Positions 37,123 through 50,442 of a DNA stretch of 64,000 nucleotides are shown piece after piece (within the stretch, counting starts at the first letter, position 1; every line of letters begins with the position of its first letter). The notes beneath the pieces are model-generated. The model had not been told where the DNA came from. It worked only from the letters and a program-made list of their open reading frames with translations, and searched no databases. The DNA comes from Zerene cesonia (lineage: Eukaryota > Arthropoda > Insecta > Lepidoptera > Pieridae), in assembly GCF_012273895.1 (NCBI RefSeq), contig NC_052129.1, forward strand, positions 1,488,001 to 1,552,000, written 5' to 3'. The translations under genes were made by a program, and so were the position numbers.

Positions 37123-38276
37123 CCGACGGAAATATAATTTCGCAATATGCATACATATTTAATGTATATTAATTTTAATATAGACGATAATTGTACCTTT
37201 TAAATTTATACATAATAATTGCTATATAACTTATATATAATACGTAATAGCTTAATAAATAATACGTATATGTATGTTTTTTTTAATTCATGATTGTCGA
37301 AAACTACGAATTTTGCTAACAATAAATATAGAAAGGTTTGCAACAATTTAGTTTTATTTTCGGAAGTCTAGCTTAGCGATGAAAAAATCATTTTTAAATA
37401 AACCAATTAAGTACGTCATTATTTTAAGATAATGGATAAACAAAATAAACAATTTCATTTATCAACCCTTCAACCAACCAAAATATCTTAATAAAAAAGT
37501 GTAAACATTATAAAAACACCTTACATATTAAAGCAAGTTTGTAAAAAATACAGCAAAAAGCCCCCTAACAATGCTAGTGAATATTTTTTTACATTTACAC
37601 AAAAATGCTAGAATCTGCGCGCGCGCATAGTCAGGTAGACGAGGCCGGGGTTCGCAGGTAGAAAAAATCTTTTGATGTTTAAAAAAAAGGTTCTTTTATA
37701 CAATCCACCCTCTATACGCCTACGATTTTTGAGTATACTGTGAATAAACTATTTCGATATTTGAGGCAGAAGTCGATTTATTAAATTAAAGTTATTCTAG
37801 GGTAAAAAGCAATTGAATAATATTTGAATATATGGAGTAAATACCTTGTTGAAGCATTGTCCTAGAAAAAAATACATAATACCTAACTAGTAGAAGCAAT
37901 AAAAATATTATTGTTATTATCATTTAAGTTAAATTAAATTTTTAGTGTTATATTTATTACATATTTCTTTAAAATGTGTGGCGGAAATGTACAAAATAAT
38001 TAAAACTAATTATATAATTTGAATGTAATACTATGCATTATTATAAAACATTTATCACGTAGATACGAAAATTATAATTTAACAGATGATACATGTGTTC
38101 AAATGAAATAAATGACTTAAATCCATAAAAAAAGCATAAATTATTCATTTTAGTAATCTACGTAGCGGTATTCATTTCCCTAAAATATAAAAAACAAGTA
38201 CCAAATATCAAAATCCAGCTATTTTTGCGAGGGTGGGAACAGTATGAAACCTCTGCATCCCTGCGCGCACGCATTA

Positions 38277-38320
38277 ACACACACACCCACTCACACACAC
38301 ACACACACACACGCTCGCAC
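38277..38320 (+). repeat. (CA)n microsatellite
   Basis: An interrupted run of CA dinucleotides with the longest clean block near 38294-38312. Confidence 0.9.
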
Positions 38321-38903
38321 CCATACAAAAGATTCGTCGACAATGTGTTTGTAAGTGTAAAATTGCATTTTGTTTCGAAAATGGAACGAAGTATTTGAAG
38401 ATAAGATTTTGAGAGTCTTAAATCCATTCTTTGGGAAACATTTTACTATTAATTAATAATATTATAAATACGAATTATACGTTTGGACGTTTGTCTATAT
38501 TTTACGTCGCAACTGAGCAATTTTGTGATATAATTGGACATTTAGTGCCACTACATAGAATACCAATGAAATATATATATCATTCCTATGGAATTTGTCT
38601 ACGTAAGCGAAGACACGCTTCAAGCGCTAGTAATATTATAAACCTAGCATATGTGTTGTAATATATCAAATTAAAAAACATCTTTTCTCATATACGTAAT
38701 ATTTCTAGGTGTTACACACGAAAACAAAACTCATTCAGTAATAAAAATACCAAATGGGTATTATAAAAATCACGTTAAAATATGGCTTTGAGTTGAAAAC
38801 AATATCAATAAAAATTTATTGTGTGAATTTAATAAATAGCTCCTGAGTTAAATGATCTAGTCGTTCGATAAGGCGTATCTATATAATATTTATTTATCTA
38901 TTA

Positions 38904-39117
38904 CTAGACGCTCGTCCCGGCTCCGCCCGGATCAAGATTCCTGTTTTATCCCAAGGGAGCATTTAATCGGGATAAAAGGTATCCTATCACCCAAGTCAGC
39001 TGCATAGCATCAGCATACCCTGTCTGTATACCAAATTTCATCAAAATCCAGTAGTTCAGCGTGATTGACGGGCAAACATTCAAACAAATAATCTTTCACA
39101 TTTATAATATTAGAATG
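38904..39117 (-). mobile_element. Helitron-like element (family H3), near full length
   Basis: CTAG at 38904-38907 is followed by ACGCTCGTCCCGGCTCCGCC. The far end on the minus strand is TCATTCTAATATTATAAATG. Internal blocks TGATGAAATTTGGTATACAG and ATCCCGATTAAATGCTCCCT match the plus-strand copy at 60095. Confidence 0.8.
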
Positions 39118-39190
39118 ACTATATATTGTCTTACAGTACATATTTTAAAGTGTTCCTCGAATTGCATCTATACTGATGATTATTAACATC

Positions 39191-39369
39191 GATACTAATA
39201 TTATAAACCTTAAGAGTTTGTTTGTTTGGTTGTCCGCGCTAGTCTCAGGAACTGCTGTTCCGTTTTGATAATTCTTTCAGTGTTAGATAGCCCATTTATT
39301 GAGGGAAGCCGTAGGCTGTATAATATACATATTATGTACTACGGGCGAAGCCGGGGCGGAGCGTACTAG
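39191..39369 (+). mobile_element. Helitron-like element (family H3), opposite orientation to its neighbour
   Basis: It starts near GATACTAATATTATAAACCT, then AGAGTTTGTTTGTTTGG, and ends GGGCGAAGCCGGGGCGGAGC with CTAG at 39366-39369. It lies only about 75 bp from the inverted H3 copy at 38904-39117. Confidence 0.75.
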
Positions 39370-41308
39370 TATTAATATAAAATGTATATTTGAAATTAAT
39401 ACGTGCAGTGCTAAACAACATTCAAATCCACAAATTCCGTAAATTACTCAAAAATTAAAAAAAAATATCCTTAAAAATGTAACAAAAAAATATATTCTCC
39501 TTAAATTATCTGGTTCTATTAAGCCGCTGTGAATAATGTATAAAATTTAAATAATCGCACACAAAACGAGCCTTGAATGTCAGCCCATAATAAACCTTAA
39601 CGTTTTCAATTTCACAAATAAGCTCGCCACAAAACCAGCGGCCGAATGAATAACTTGCGAATAAACGACTGTGACGTCTAGAAATTTGCATGTCTCGTGT
39701 GATACCAATCCTTCACCATAACCTGACCCAATACATTGACAAAAACGGGCAGACAATCACAAAAACGGACGCTTAAAATTCAAACGCGTGCCAGAAAAAG
39801 TTGCAAAAACTGATTGTACGCTTTTTTGTAGTTTCTTTTTGCTCCCGTTTCGGGAAAAAACGACGAGATGAGACTGAGATGGTTACAATAAACTCCGTTA
39901 TATGTTTTTGCCCTTCCACAGGAATGTGGTGTCGTGGACTTTTTACGATTGCATAACCCGGGGTCACTGGATCGGTCATAATATAATAACTGTTTGATCA
40001 CCTTGTTTCGGATATTCGGATGTTTTGTTTGACTTCGATTGGTTGAGATTTTTCGATGAAGAAATATTTTGTGTGATTATTTTTTTCGTTTTTTCGATGT
40101 ATCATCATGCTGTTAGTATATTGATCACTTTTGAGTCACTCATTATGTGTGTATAATTAACTTCGCTTTATAACCAGTTTTATTTTCGTATTTCGTATTT
40201 CTTTCTTTGCTTTTATAAAGTGTAGTTTTGTTCTATTTTATGTGTATTAAAAATTATTTTATGAGCATAATTTGATTGAAGTAAAATAATGATGAGGCGA
40301 ATAATAAAATGACATAAGCCCCAATGTTTTTTGAAGACAGTGTGTTGTGTAATCAATTGAGACTTAAACCAGTCATTAGATTCGAAATTTGAATGTGAAT
40401 TTTGACAGATGGCTCGCCATCTTTGTACCAAGATGGCGCTGAGCGGATGCGTAGGCGCAACAGGTGTTGCTATGTATATTTTTTGAGGTGTTTTTTACTG
40501 TAGGTAATCTGCTATTTGAGATCGATGAGAATTGGGAAGACTATCAAGCTCCAGTGTCAGATTTTATTAGCATGTTTAAGCTTTGGAAGTATTTAATATG
40601 AATGGCCTACATGTTTTGGTAGGAGACAGGGATTTTTTAAATAGATTAGTTTTATCTTCATTAGAAGACCTCATAAAAATTATCGGCATTACTCGTATTC
40701 TTGATTTCATTTTAAGATAATTTTGTCATTTTTTTAATACATACTAGTGGATTGAATTCAAAAATTCTTTCACTGTTTAATATTTAAGTGATGCCTGAGT
40801 ACTGAAGACTATACATGAACCACGGGCAAATCTGGGGCGGATCGCTCGTAATGTATAATTATTGTCTACCTACCTATATAGGTACAAATGAAGCAAAGTG
40901 TATGTACGTTAATAATAAAAAACATTGCTTTTAAAAACAAATGCCAGAATAAATAATAATACGGGAAATAAATGATCTATTTTTGATTTATTCATATATA
41001 ACTAACATAATATGATGTACTGACATCGTCACTGTGTGTGTGAATATACATTCATATATATGTATGTGTGTGTTACGTCAACATCTGGGTAACACTTGTC
41101 TAGTCAACACTTTATTAACGAGAAAGTTTTGTGTGGACATAGTTCAATCTGAATGCTCATAAAAGTACCAACGTATATGTTTGTTCGTCTATCGTACACG
41201 CTGCAAATAGAAAAGATCTGTATCATTCTAATTATCATTATAATATCATTGTTATTTTAAGGGCCAATACAATCTTAATTTCCTGGTAAAGCGTGGTCCC
41301 CTTTTAGA

Positions 41309-41335
41309 AAGAAAGAAAGAAAGAAGAAAGAAAAT
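41309..41335 (+). repeat. (GAAA)n microsatellite
   Basis: A short GAAA run adjoining ATACATTTATTTATACAAGG, an arrangement often seen beside retroposon tails. Confidence 0.7.
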
Positions 41336-41571
41336 ACATTTATTTATACAAGGTAAAGTTTAGCCTGTGGTTTCACGTTTGTACACATTGTATGTGCGAA
41401 TAATATTGTTAAGTTATGTCCAACTTATGCTAATGTTAGTTTTGGTCATAAATCGACTAAGATATTGACAACGAACGTCGATTTGGGAATATTTCTATTC
41501 CCTTTCATTTCAGGAAGTTGAAAAAATTAAACACTTGTGACTAGTTTCGAATAATATATGATTTGAAAAAC

Positions 41572-41686
41572 TTTAGAAATTAAAAACTTTTTAACGGATT
41601 TTAAACGCGATTTATTCATCATATTATAAACGCGACGTTTCGAACACTTTACAGCGAGCGTGGTCACGGGGAGACCTTGTTTATAT
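41572..41686. repeat. Modular palindromic repeat (family P1), copy a
   Basis: Module order: TTTAGAAATTAAAAACTTTT, TAACGGATTTTAAACGCG, TTTATTCAT, ACGCGACGTTTCGAACACTT, then CAGCGAGCGTGGTCACGGGG. The same modules recur at 53712, 57140, 62161 and 62833 in different orders and orientations. Confidence 0.75.
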
Positions 41687-42092
41687 AAACCTGATTAAAA
41701 CATATGTTATGATATTTTGCTATTACCTGGACGTGTACTTTTTATTGTCCATGAGGTGTGGCGAAAGAGAGAAACAAACAGAAACATATTGTAATAAACA
41801 TACCAGTTAATAAATGTCTTTTGAAAGCGATCTCTGTAAAATGATAGAATACATGACTAAAGTGAAAATAAACAGGGAAATTTGAAGTAAGTCATCTCTA
41901 TAGAGCATAATATCGTTACAAAAACGTTTGATTCATTTGTTATAGGTAATCAAAATTTGCTAGCCAGTGAAATGCTTTGCGTCTCCTGGGTTTGATTCAA
42001 GGACCATAATAACAGGTTTATGTGTCCACCACTGGACCAAAGAGTTGAAGTCAATATAAGTTCTCTCAATCATAAGATCCACAGTAGTTAAA

Positions 42093-42293
42093 TCCTACTA
42101 ATATTATAAATGCGAAAGTTTGTAAGGTTGTGCGTGTGTTTGTTGCTCTTTCACACAAAAACTACTGAACCTATTGCAATGAAATTTAGTACGTATACGT
42201 ACGTACGTAAATTTATAACATATAGGCAACTTTTTATCCCGATTTTCCTACGGGATACGGACTTACGCGAGTGAAACCGCCGGGCGCAGCTAG
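42093..42293 (+). mobile_element. Helitron-like element (family H1), complete
   Basis: It runs from TCCTACTAATATTATAAATG to GCGCAGCTAG (CTAG 42290-42293), flanked by A and T. An imperfect hairpin (CGCGAGTGAAACCGCCG) precedes the CTAG end by about 10 bases. These are Helitron hallmarks: 5' TC, 3' CTRR, a hairpin, AT insertion and no terminal inverted repeat. At about 200 bp it has no coding capacity. Confidence 0.85.
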
Positions 42294-42774
42294 TATCTAG
42301 TTACTAGTAAACTCACCTTGAGGAAATGTAAAAATAATTGCGAATTAAATATAAAATAATAATTTGCAAATTTATTAAATTCAAATATTCATTGACGTCA
42401 AGATTTTTCGTTTGTATTGCTTTGTTAATATTATTTTAGCTTTTTTGATTTATTTAATGCATTAAATATAAGTAATAATATAAAATGATAAAATAGAAAA
42501 TGGATGTTTCAATTGGCAACTTAACATTGTAATTTTATATACTTTAGAATTAAAATTTCAGCGAGACAGAAAACTTATCTATTTAAGACTTTAGAAAATT
42601 AATGTCAAATGACCCCATATGGCCCACGCCCCTCTACAAGTACCTAAGTACCTACTTCAATTACTCTAATATCATTACGGACTTACACTAATAATAAAAC
42701 GGAAAAAGAATTGTTTGTTTGTTTGGATCAAAACGATTGGACGAAAATTCATTCTTTGACTCAATGATACATTA

Positions 42775-42955
42775 TCACTACATAGTATAAAGCAAAGTTG
42801 CTTCCCGTGTCTGTCTCTATGTATGTATGCTTAGATCTATAAAAGTACGCAACGGATTTTTTTTTTAATAGATAGATTCAAGAGGAAGGTTTATATGTAC
42901 ACATCTATTAAACTACTCCGAATTTAACGAGTGCGAAGACGCGGGATAAGGCTAG
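42775..42955 (+). mobile_element. Helitron-like element (family H2)
   Basis: It starts TCACTACATAGTATAAAGCA and ends GAGTGCGAAGACGCGGGATA then AGGCTAG. Internal blocks ACGCAACGGATTTTTT, AATAGATAGATTCAAGAGGA and AGGTTTATATGTA are shared with 43309 and 56897. Confidence 0.8.
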
Positions 42956-43308
42956 TTTTAAAAACAGAAGAGTTTTTCGTTAAAGCCCATGTCAACCCGG
43001 GTACAACCAGGGCGTGAAACTAATATTTACGGATACAAACTTCGCTTTCCAATCGCTAGGACGAAATATATAATTATAATCCCAAATTACATAGCAATAA
43101 TTTAGGAGAAGTAATTTATTAAATGATGTCATAACTCCGAAAACAAGAAATATGGCTTCTACGATTTAAGCACCTCTCGACTTGTGTTTACGTTTTGAAC
43201 GCTATGATGGCCGCCGTTCACACCGAAGCGAAATGGGAAATTGTGTTTAGAATTCTTGGTGCACTCACCAAGATTTGGAACGGTTACGGTGTAAATGTGG
43301 TCTTGTTA

Positions 43309-43501
43309 TCACTACATAGTATAAAACAAAGTCACTTTCTATGTCCCTATGTCCGTATATATGCCTAAATCTTTAAAATTACGCAACGGATGTCGATGGG
43401 TTTTTTTATAATAGATAGAGTGATTCAAGAGGAAGGTTTATATGTATAATAACATCTATTTATAATAATGTAACTCGTGCGAAGCCGCGGGCAAAAGCTA
43501 G
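43309..43501 (+). mobile_element. Helitron-like element (family H2), complete
   Basis: It runs from TCACTACATAGTATAAAACA to GCGAAGCCGCGGGCAAAAGC then TAG (CTAG 43498-43501). It is the best preserved H2 copy in the window and lies 354 bp from the copy at 42775 in the same orientation. Confidence 0.85.
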
Positions 43502-43729
43502 TTAATGATAAATTGGTTAATAAAAGGATTTAATTTAATAAATACACAAAAATTTCTCATGATTTTTTTTATTTTATGCATATCAAGTAGCAGACTACCA
43601 GAGGACAGATTTACACTTTTAACGTACGGTGGTCTGAAGGAAAAAACAGATATTTTTGCTTATGACTTGAGATTTACTTAAGTCATTTAAAACAGAGATA
43701 TAGAAAGTGAAACTTAAATTGTTTAAGTA

Positions 43730-43920
43730 CTAGCTGTAGCCCGCGGCGGCACTCGCGTTGTACCAAAAGTTGCCTATGTGTATTCAGACTATAATCTATT
43801 TCTGTACCAAACTTCATACAAACACGACAAGCTGTTTCCGCGTGAAAGAGAAGCAAATATCTATACATCCATTCATTCATCCATACATACAAACTTTCGC
43901 GCTTATAATATTAGTAGGTT
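43730..43920 (-). mobile_element. Helitron-like element, H1-related
   Basis: CTAG at 43730-43733 followed by CTGTAGCCCGCGGCGGCACT. The other end on the minus strand is AACCTACTAATATTATAAGC with GCGAAAGTTTGTATGTATGG. The middle (GTTTGTATGAAGTTTGGTAC) differs from H1 proper, so this is a sister subfamily also seen at 30083. Confidence 0.8.
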
Positions 43921-43941
43921 GTTTATACAATACATATATTA

Positions 43942-44136
43942 TCCTACTAACATTATAAATGCCAAAAATTTTTAAGGATGTGTGTGTTTGTTACTCTTTC
44001 ACGCAAAAGTGCTGAACCGATTGGAATGGAATTTGGTACGTAGATAGCTGCACAACTGGAATAACATATAGGCAATTTAATTCCGATATTCCTACGGGAC
44101 ACGGACTTACGCGGGTGAAACCGCGGGGCGCAGCTA
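43942..44136 (+). mobile_element. Helitron-like element (family H1), complete
   Basis: It runs from TCCTACTAACATTATAAATG to the perfect hairpin CGCGGGTGAAACCGCG and then GGGCGCAGCTAC, where the terminal CTAG has mutated to CTAC. It lies 21 bp from the inverted related copy at 43730-43920. Confidence 0.85.
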
Positions 44137-45033
44137 CTATTATATAATTCTAATAGCCTTCATTCATCAAGTTGTACAAAACCGTACACACTGCGGAAAG
44201 TTTATCAAAATTGATTCAGTAGTTTACGACTGCATAATGGCCGAACAACGTAATTTTTTTGTAAGCATTACACTACGGTGTGAATGTATAGATTGGTTGA
44301 TGATGACAGACACTTGACGTTACGGAGTGCTATTTAGAATTATTATAGGTACGTAGATCGTGAGCTGGGGCTGGGTTTGCGTTTGGCCAAACTTGTTGGT
44401 AGGGTGACCATGTACACGTTGTTGGGAAAAATGGGACAAAAACTTGCCATAAATCTTATGGATGTTGCATTTGACATAAAATGCAATAACAGCTTTATCT
44501 ATGTGAGGGTATATCAACCTGACATAAAATCTACCCTGATTTAATAGTACCTGTAGATTTTCTAAGCTTTTTCATGTATTATTTAATCATAAACTACACA
44601 CATTTGTTTATTAGCAAATAAATTTTACAAATACCAAATGAGACAAGATATTAGACTTTGATACATAGCTCTTATATAAGACACTTGTATAACTTGTTAT
44701 TGTCCAGGCTTGTCCCAAGATGATATAGAAGCAATAACGAGAGTTATAAAAAAAATATGGACCAGGCATGTCATATAATTACAATAGAACTTCACTGCAC
44801 ATAAGTTTGTTGAATTATATAATTATAGATAGAAAAATAATTATTTTTAAATTGTCCTCCCTTTCCCTAAACAATATCCACCCTACACGTTTGGAAGCAC
44901 ATATTATACCGCGTCAATCATGATCGGACAGACAAAAACATATGTATATATGTATATTATTATTTATTATATATGTGTTCAGTTGGAATTGTTTGTCCGT
45001 ACCTTCTATGCGAATAATTTACGAGTTATATTA

Positions 45034-45125
45034 CTAGCTTTGGGCCCTGGCCTCGTCCGTGGTAACGAGGCATTTGAACGAGGAAATATGGCCTTTTTAG
45101 TATGTTTGTCGGTAAAGATATAGCT
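45034..45125 (-). mobile_element. Helitron-like fragment
   Basis: CTAG at 45034-45037 followed by CTTTGGGCCCTGGCCTCGTC and CGTGGTAACGAGG. This resembles the 3' end layout of the other copies, but the body is too diverged to assign. Confidence 0.4.
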
Positions 45126-45198
45126 TTGTGATTGTAAAATAGTAGTAGTAAAAAACTTATTTTTAAACAGATTTTTATATTTCAAATTATATTTATTA

Positions 45199-45396
45199 CT
45201 AGCTGCGCCCCGCGGTTACACCTGCGTAAGTCCGTATCCCGTAGGAATATCGGGATAAAAAGTAGCCTATATGTTATTCCAGTTGTCCAGCTGTCTACGT
45301 ACCAAAATTCATTGCAATGGGTTTTTAGTGTTGCGTGAAAGAGCAACAAACACACACACATCCTTACAAACTTTCGCATTTATAATATTAGTAGGA
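45199..45396 (-). mobile_element. Helitron-like element (family H1), complete
   Basis: CTAG at 45199-45202, then CTGCGCCCCGCGGTTACACC. The 5' end on the minus strand is TCCTACTAATATTATAAATG with GCGAAAGTTTGTAAGGATGT. Beyond it lie several further partial termini (AGTAGGA units to about 45460). Confidence 0.85.
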
Positions 45397-46501
45397 GTAG
45401 GATTAGTAGGATAAGGACATTGGTAGGATTAGTAGGATAGGAAGTAGAAGGATTATTTAGTCGTTTGATCGTGAATCGGTTTGTTAGAATTTCTTTGTTT
45501 GTTTAACTATCCGTCTGTTTAGCTATGCCTACATCACTCTGCAATAACATAAGATTCAAGTAGGTATTAAATATGACGTGTACGAAGTCAAGGTCAGCCA
45601 AAAACCTCGTATTATTATTAAAAATATGCTAATGCCGAGATATTTTCATGTTTTGTATGCTATATATGATTAATTAAACGATTTGCTGGATGGTCGTTAT
45701 AAATGTTACCTAATTCTTTAATTATAAGCTAGAAAAATTGGACAATTAACAAATGATATTTAAATACGTGGACATCGGTTCTTTTAAATTTTAAAATATT
45801 GTATTCAAATAATATATATAACATACATGTTATTTGTTTGTTCTAAAAGTACTTAAAAATACAACTGAGTTAAACATTATGGAATAATCACATCAAAAAA
45901 CAATCACAATTAACATAAAAGCATATTTACGTACACAAAACAGAAGCCAGCGAGAACAACACGACAAAAAGTGGTTCTAAAAAAAAGTAGAAAAACAGTA
46001 AACAAATATGTGGAATTGGTTTAAAAATGAGTCACGAGACACGACAAATATAAATTTTGTTCAAACCAGTTAAAGGACAAATAGACACACTGACCTAGTA
46101 ATTAAAAAAAAAAACTGTAAAAACGCGGCAACGCTTTTTTCGCGCTAAAACAAAAAGCGCGGGACGATGACGTCATTTTTTTTTTATTGTTACGCAATGT
46201 GAGTTGTGAATACAAAAGTGAAAAATGGAAAAAAGTGTATACGCAATGAAAGTTGTTTTTACTGGTTTCTATATGAACGTTGAATATACGTTATTTTGTT
46301 TATAAATTATTGATAGAAATGTTAATTACGAATTAAATGTGATTAGTTTAAAAAATGGACAGTATTTTTCACTTTTATGGCAAAAAGGACAGTTATTGAT
46401 TCGGGCAATGTTGTCTCCTTCCTTTGTAAGTTACCTATGGTACATAAAGTACCATTGAAGAAATGTCGATTCGGCAACTTTTAAAAAATATGACATGTTC
46501 A

Positions 46502-46617
46502 TATAATCTTATCCTTTTCCCTACTCTTCTTAGTCCTTTCCTTATTCCTGTTCTATTTGCAGTGAGACATGTCGTTTTTCGGTAAACATCAGGCGAACAA
46601 CCAGCTCCTCTAGCAAC
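46502..46617 (-). repeat. Dispersed repeat family D1, 5' fragment
   Basis: Read on the minus strand it contains AGGAGCTGGTTGTTCGCCTG then ATGTTTACCG and AGGAATAAGGAAAGGAC, matching the first 120 bases of the D1 copies at 28140 and 54509. Confidence 0.55.
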
Positions 46618-46962
46618 TCTCACAAATAAATCCCAATATTATATTTAAATAATTTACAAGCCTCATCACATATTTTTACCAAATAAACGATTGAGGTCAT
46701 AGTAACCCTAGCAACTAGCTCAAGGTCATAAATTTCGTTGTTTTTAACATAAGAATTATTACAAATTGTCATTATTTTACGTCAGACTCGCAAAAAGTAA
46801 AGAAAAATTAACACGGACTCAATTATTTTTAAAATTTAAGCCAATGCTGGGACAATAAATCAAACGATGAATATTAATTGGACGGTTTCGAATTAAGATG
46901 ATTTTAATATTTATTATGAGTGTTTGAAGTTTGGTTGTTTGATGTATGGATGCAATATAATA

Positions 46963-47048
46963 TCTATAATTAACATTATAAAAAGGCAAAGTTTCCGAAT
47001 TTGTGAGTTTGTTTGTCACGTTGTAGGGGGTAATCTCTGCATCCCCTA
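46963..47048 (+). mobile_element. Helitron-like fragment (family H3)
   Basis: TCTATAATTAACATTATAAA followed by a GTGAGTTTGTTTGTCACG block and GGGGTAATCTCTG resembles the 5' part of the H3 copy at 35518 read in reverse. The rest is lost. Confidence 0.4.
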
Positions 47049-50000
47049 TACAATAGGCATAATATTTATAATTAGATCAGATCTTTAAACTTGCATATAT
47101 ATATTATAATAATATCACTATATCCGTTAGGGAGTTTTTAATATACCAGTTAAAGTAAACTTAAATCATTAAATAGTAATATTTTTAAATTGTTTCATTG
47201 CCAAACAATGATCTGAACTTGACTTGACGTGAAGACAATTGTTTGTAAAGCATTTTAATTTATACAATCTATCTAGGCCTTCATAAACCTATAACTTCTA
47301 GGAGGCTTAAGCATTCTCATAATTATGTTATATTTAATATTAGTCTTTTAGAAAAAAATGATCCCGCCTCGTGTTCAAATCTTTTCTATTCTTTCAATAT
47401 TTGTCATAATTAAGTTAGTCGAGTTGTCAACATTAAGTTGAACCTACACCAATAAAGATTGGGGAATCCGTCCAATTCAAATAAACAGAAAACTTGCGAA
47501 GTGCTAACAAAACAAACGCGGAAAGTGTAAGCCGGAAAAACCTCAAACGCAACCCTATGCGTACCTACAAAGTCCTATATCTTAACACACTACATTCAAA
47601 ATTGAACCTTAATCCCAAAGCGTAACACGCAAATCGGAATAACCATGAAACGCAACAAGGCATTGTAAGTCGGAACTGACAAATTCAAAACGTCGTAAGC
47701 TATGTACGCAATATGAAACTTGTAAAACGTCTAATTTGTATGGGGATAAGGTTGAAAATCGGGTGTGTCGACCGTTTTATAATCTGTGATGTAACGCGTC
47801 CGCTCAAGGTCAGCATAGACCGAAAATCAGGTTTGCTCCCCCCCGCCCCCGCGTGTCGGCTGCGCTTACGCAGCGTCATCGGTGTGAGTTGTTATGGCAA
47901 GACTCCTTCGTCTTGAAAATGCCTTATTTAAAAGCGAGTTATTTATTATTCATAGCCATAGCTGATGTCCGTGACATGTTCGGTAGAGGAGTTCAAATGC
48001 CTAAGAAATAGTTGTAATAATATGTCAGTATAAATACTAAATAGGTTAGCACGGTCATAAATCGTTTTGTTTAGCTGTCAAATTAAATCCGTTTTTTTAA
48101 CAAAGGACAATGGATGTAGCCCATATTTTTAAATAAAACAAATACGTTTCGTCATTAATCAATAATTTTCAATTTAGTACGGAATTTATCTACGTAAATT
48201 AATGCATCTGTAATGCAATTCCCGTATTGTGCTTAGAATATTTTAGATTCTTATTTTAGGCTATAACAACAGAAACGAAATGTATCAAGTCTCACAGGGC
48301 TCATGTATACATGATTGTAATTAAATATTCACACACGTATAATGATACGGTCAACCAATCGGTCCGTTTCTGTCACATCGGTCATATTGTTTACTAAAAT
48401 TAATTGCTAAAATATTTTTTACAGATCCCAAAATAATAGTTGGTGTATTTTCTGTTTGGCTGTTTGTATATGCGTCACTTATAATCATGAAAATGACATA
48501 CTGCCCTTCGAATACACTATGGTCCACGGAAGTGAAGCCACGGACAAAAAGCACATATTGGACAATTGTATAAATTAATAATATGAAACAAAGTCATGGT
48601 CTTCTAATATAATCCACACAGTGAGTTATACAGCCATTAATTAAGGTTTCAATAAATAATACACTGTCATGGTTAATGATATTTAAATCTTAACATTATC
48701 AATTATATTGCAGGACTTGTACAGAATATAAATATGCACACATTTGGCGAACTTTAACAAAGTAACGAATCCGAGATAATTAACGATTTAACGATTGCAT
48801 GTTAATTACATCTTACTTTGTTTATCATAGAATTATAAATTGTAATAATTCTCAAATTGTAAATGTAATTATATCATTGAAGAGTTCAACCCACTGATGT
48901 ATTAAACATAATATTTTACATTCAGTCAAAGCTGAAATGTTTTGCGTGCTCGGAATTTATTATAGCTTCAATGTAATTCATAACATAAATTTATAAGATT
49001 GAGTTGCAATTAAGGCAATAAAATAATCGTAAATAAAATTATAAAATTTAGCCATTTGCGTGGTTTGTAGAAAATTAATCTTTAGAACTTATTGAAATAT
49101 ACACTGTATGAATAGCAGTGCTTTAATCTAGCTAAGAAATGTAAAGGGCTAGATCTTTTTAACCTTCTTTATCATTTTACTCTGGCACTGAATGGCTTAG
49201 AAGATAAATTTCACATAATAGTTTGCGACATTCAAAATTATATAAAAACTTACTTGGTCCCGCTAACGAAACGTACGTATATCTATTCGGAATTCGTCAA
49301 AATATTCAAACCCGTCGCGACTACCACATGGCCTGATGCTCATACATCATACCGACGCGTGTGTGTGCGTCAGTAGTGGGTGGCTGTGTGCGTTAGCGCA
49401 CTGTATCTACGCATGTGTGCGTTTCTTCGGCTTATACAATTAATAATACGATAAAAATTAAATATTCTCACCAGGTTGTGTAATAGCCAATAATATCTTG
49501 ATTTGATGAGTTTATTTGATTAAATAGGCACTTAAAAATAATTATGGAGAAAACTTGAAACTATAATACGCCGAGTATAATGAGCCCTAGAATTTAAATT
49601 GCGCTAGGTTCGGATTTCGCTAACAATTCTCTTTATGTATTATTGAATTTATAAAAATGAATTTATTCCATAGATCATTAACAATGATTAAATAACTTAT
49701 AAACATTTAATAACGTAATAACTAGTATAGTTTTTTAAATACTGAAACGGTTACTCTATGTCATGAAAGTGAAATTATTATATTCTACATTTGGCTAAAA
49801 TATAATAAATTGGCCAAATTGTATTAAATTTCTCCGCCCACGATATTGTTAACATAACGCCATCTATTGTAAATACCTTGAAATTGTGTATTTAGTTCCC
49901 AGCCTCTCCAGCAGATGTCGATCAATGTCAATATTATTTCATTGATGAAATGCAGATTTGCGACAAAGAATTAGTTATACTTACAGCTGATCTTTATCAT

Positions 50001-50442
50001 ACCTGAAACAAAATACGCAAAATTATTTTTAACTCCGCTTACATCTTTTAATGATATAGGTAGTGGAAAGCAAGATGTAAAAATAAATAAAAAAAAGGTA
50101 ATACTAGTTCTAAATAATAGAACATTTTCAAAACCATGAAACCTCTAATACTGCTAAGCAATATTAGAACGATATAAATTGTCGTTATAAATAAACGTGC
50201 TCTCTACATATCTATCTATTAATCATCGAAACAGAACTATAAATATTTAACGGCTATCTTTCACCCCGGAAATAATATCTAGACATTCCCACATTTAAAG
50301 CAGGCTAGGTAACGCATTTGCATACGTTGAATCATTAATTTCTCCTCTCATTTTTTATCTTTCCATTCACCCCACAAAACATGAATGGATTAAACACAAA
50401 AAGACGCTATTAAAATAAAAGATTAAGTAGTATCACCAATTT

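Larger units (their letters stand above)
31927..41571. other. Gene-free stretch, few repeats
   Basis: No supported gene. It holds one M1 copy (33189), H3 Helitron-like copies (34957, 35518, 38904, 39191), a SINE (35157), a 27-bp direct duplication (37050/37096), a CA-rich microsatellite (38277) and a (GAAA)n tract at 41309. A frame of 112 codons with an overlapping frame at 33549-33958 is discussed in the findings. The rest is AT-rich sequence in which I see nothing. Confidence 0.6.

Noticed and set aside
39773..40001. Pair of minus-strand frames of 68-73 codons
   Set aside because: Overlapping frames of the same DNA with no conserved motif; treated as chance.
43683..43975. Several short frames on both strands
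   Set aside because: They fall inside the Helitron-like copy at 43730-43920 and its flank.
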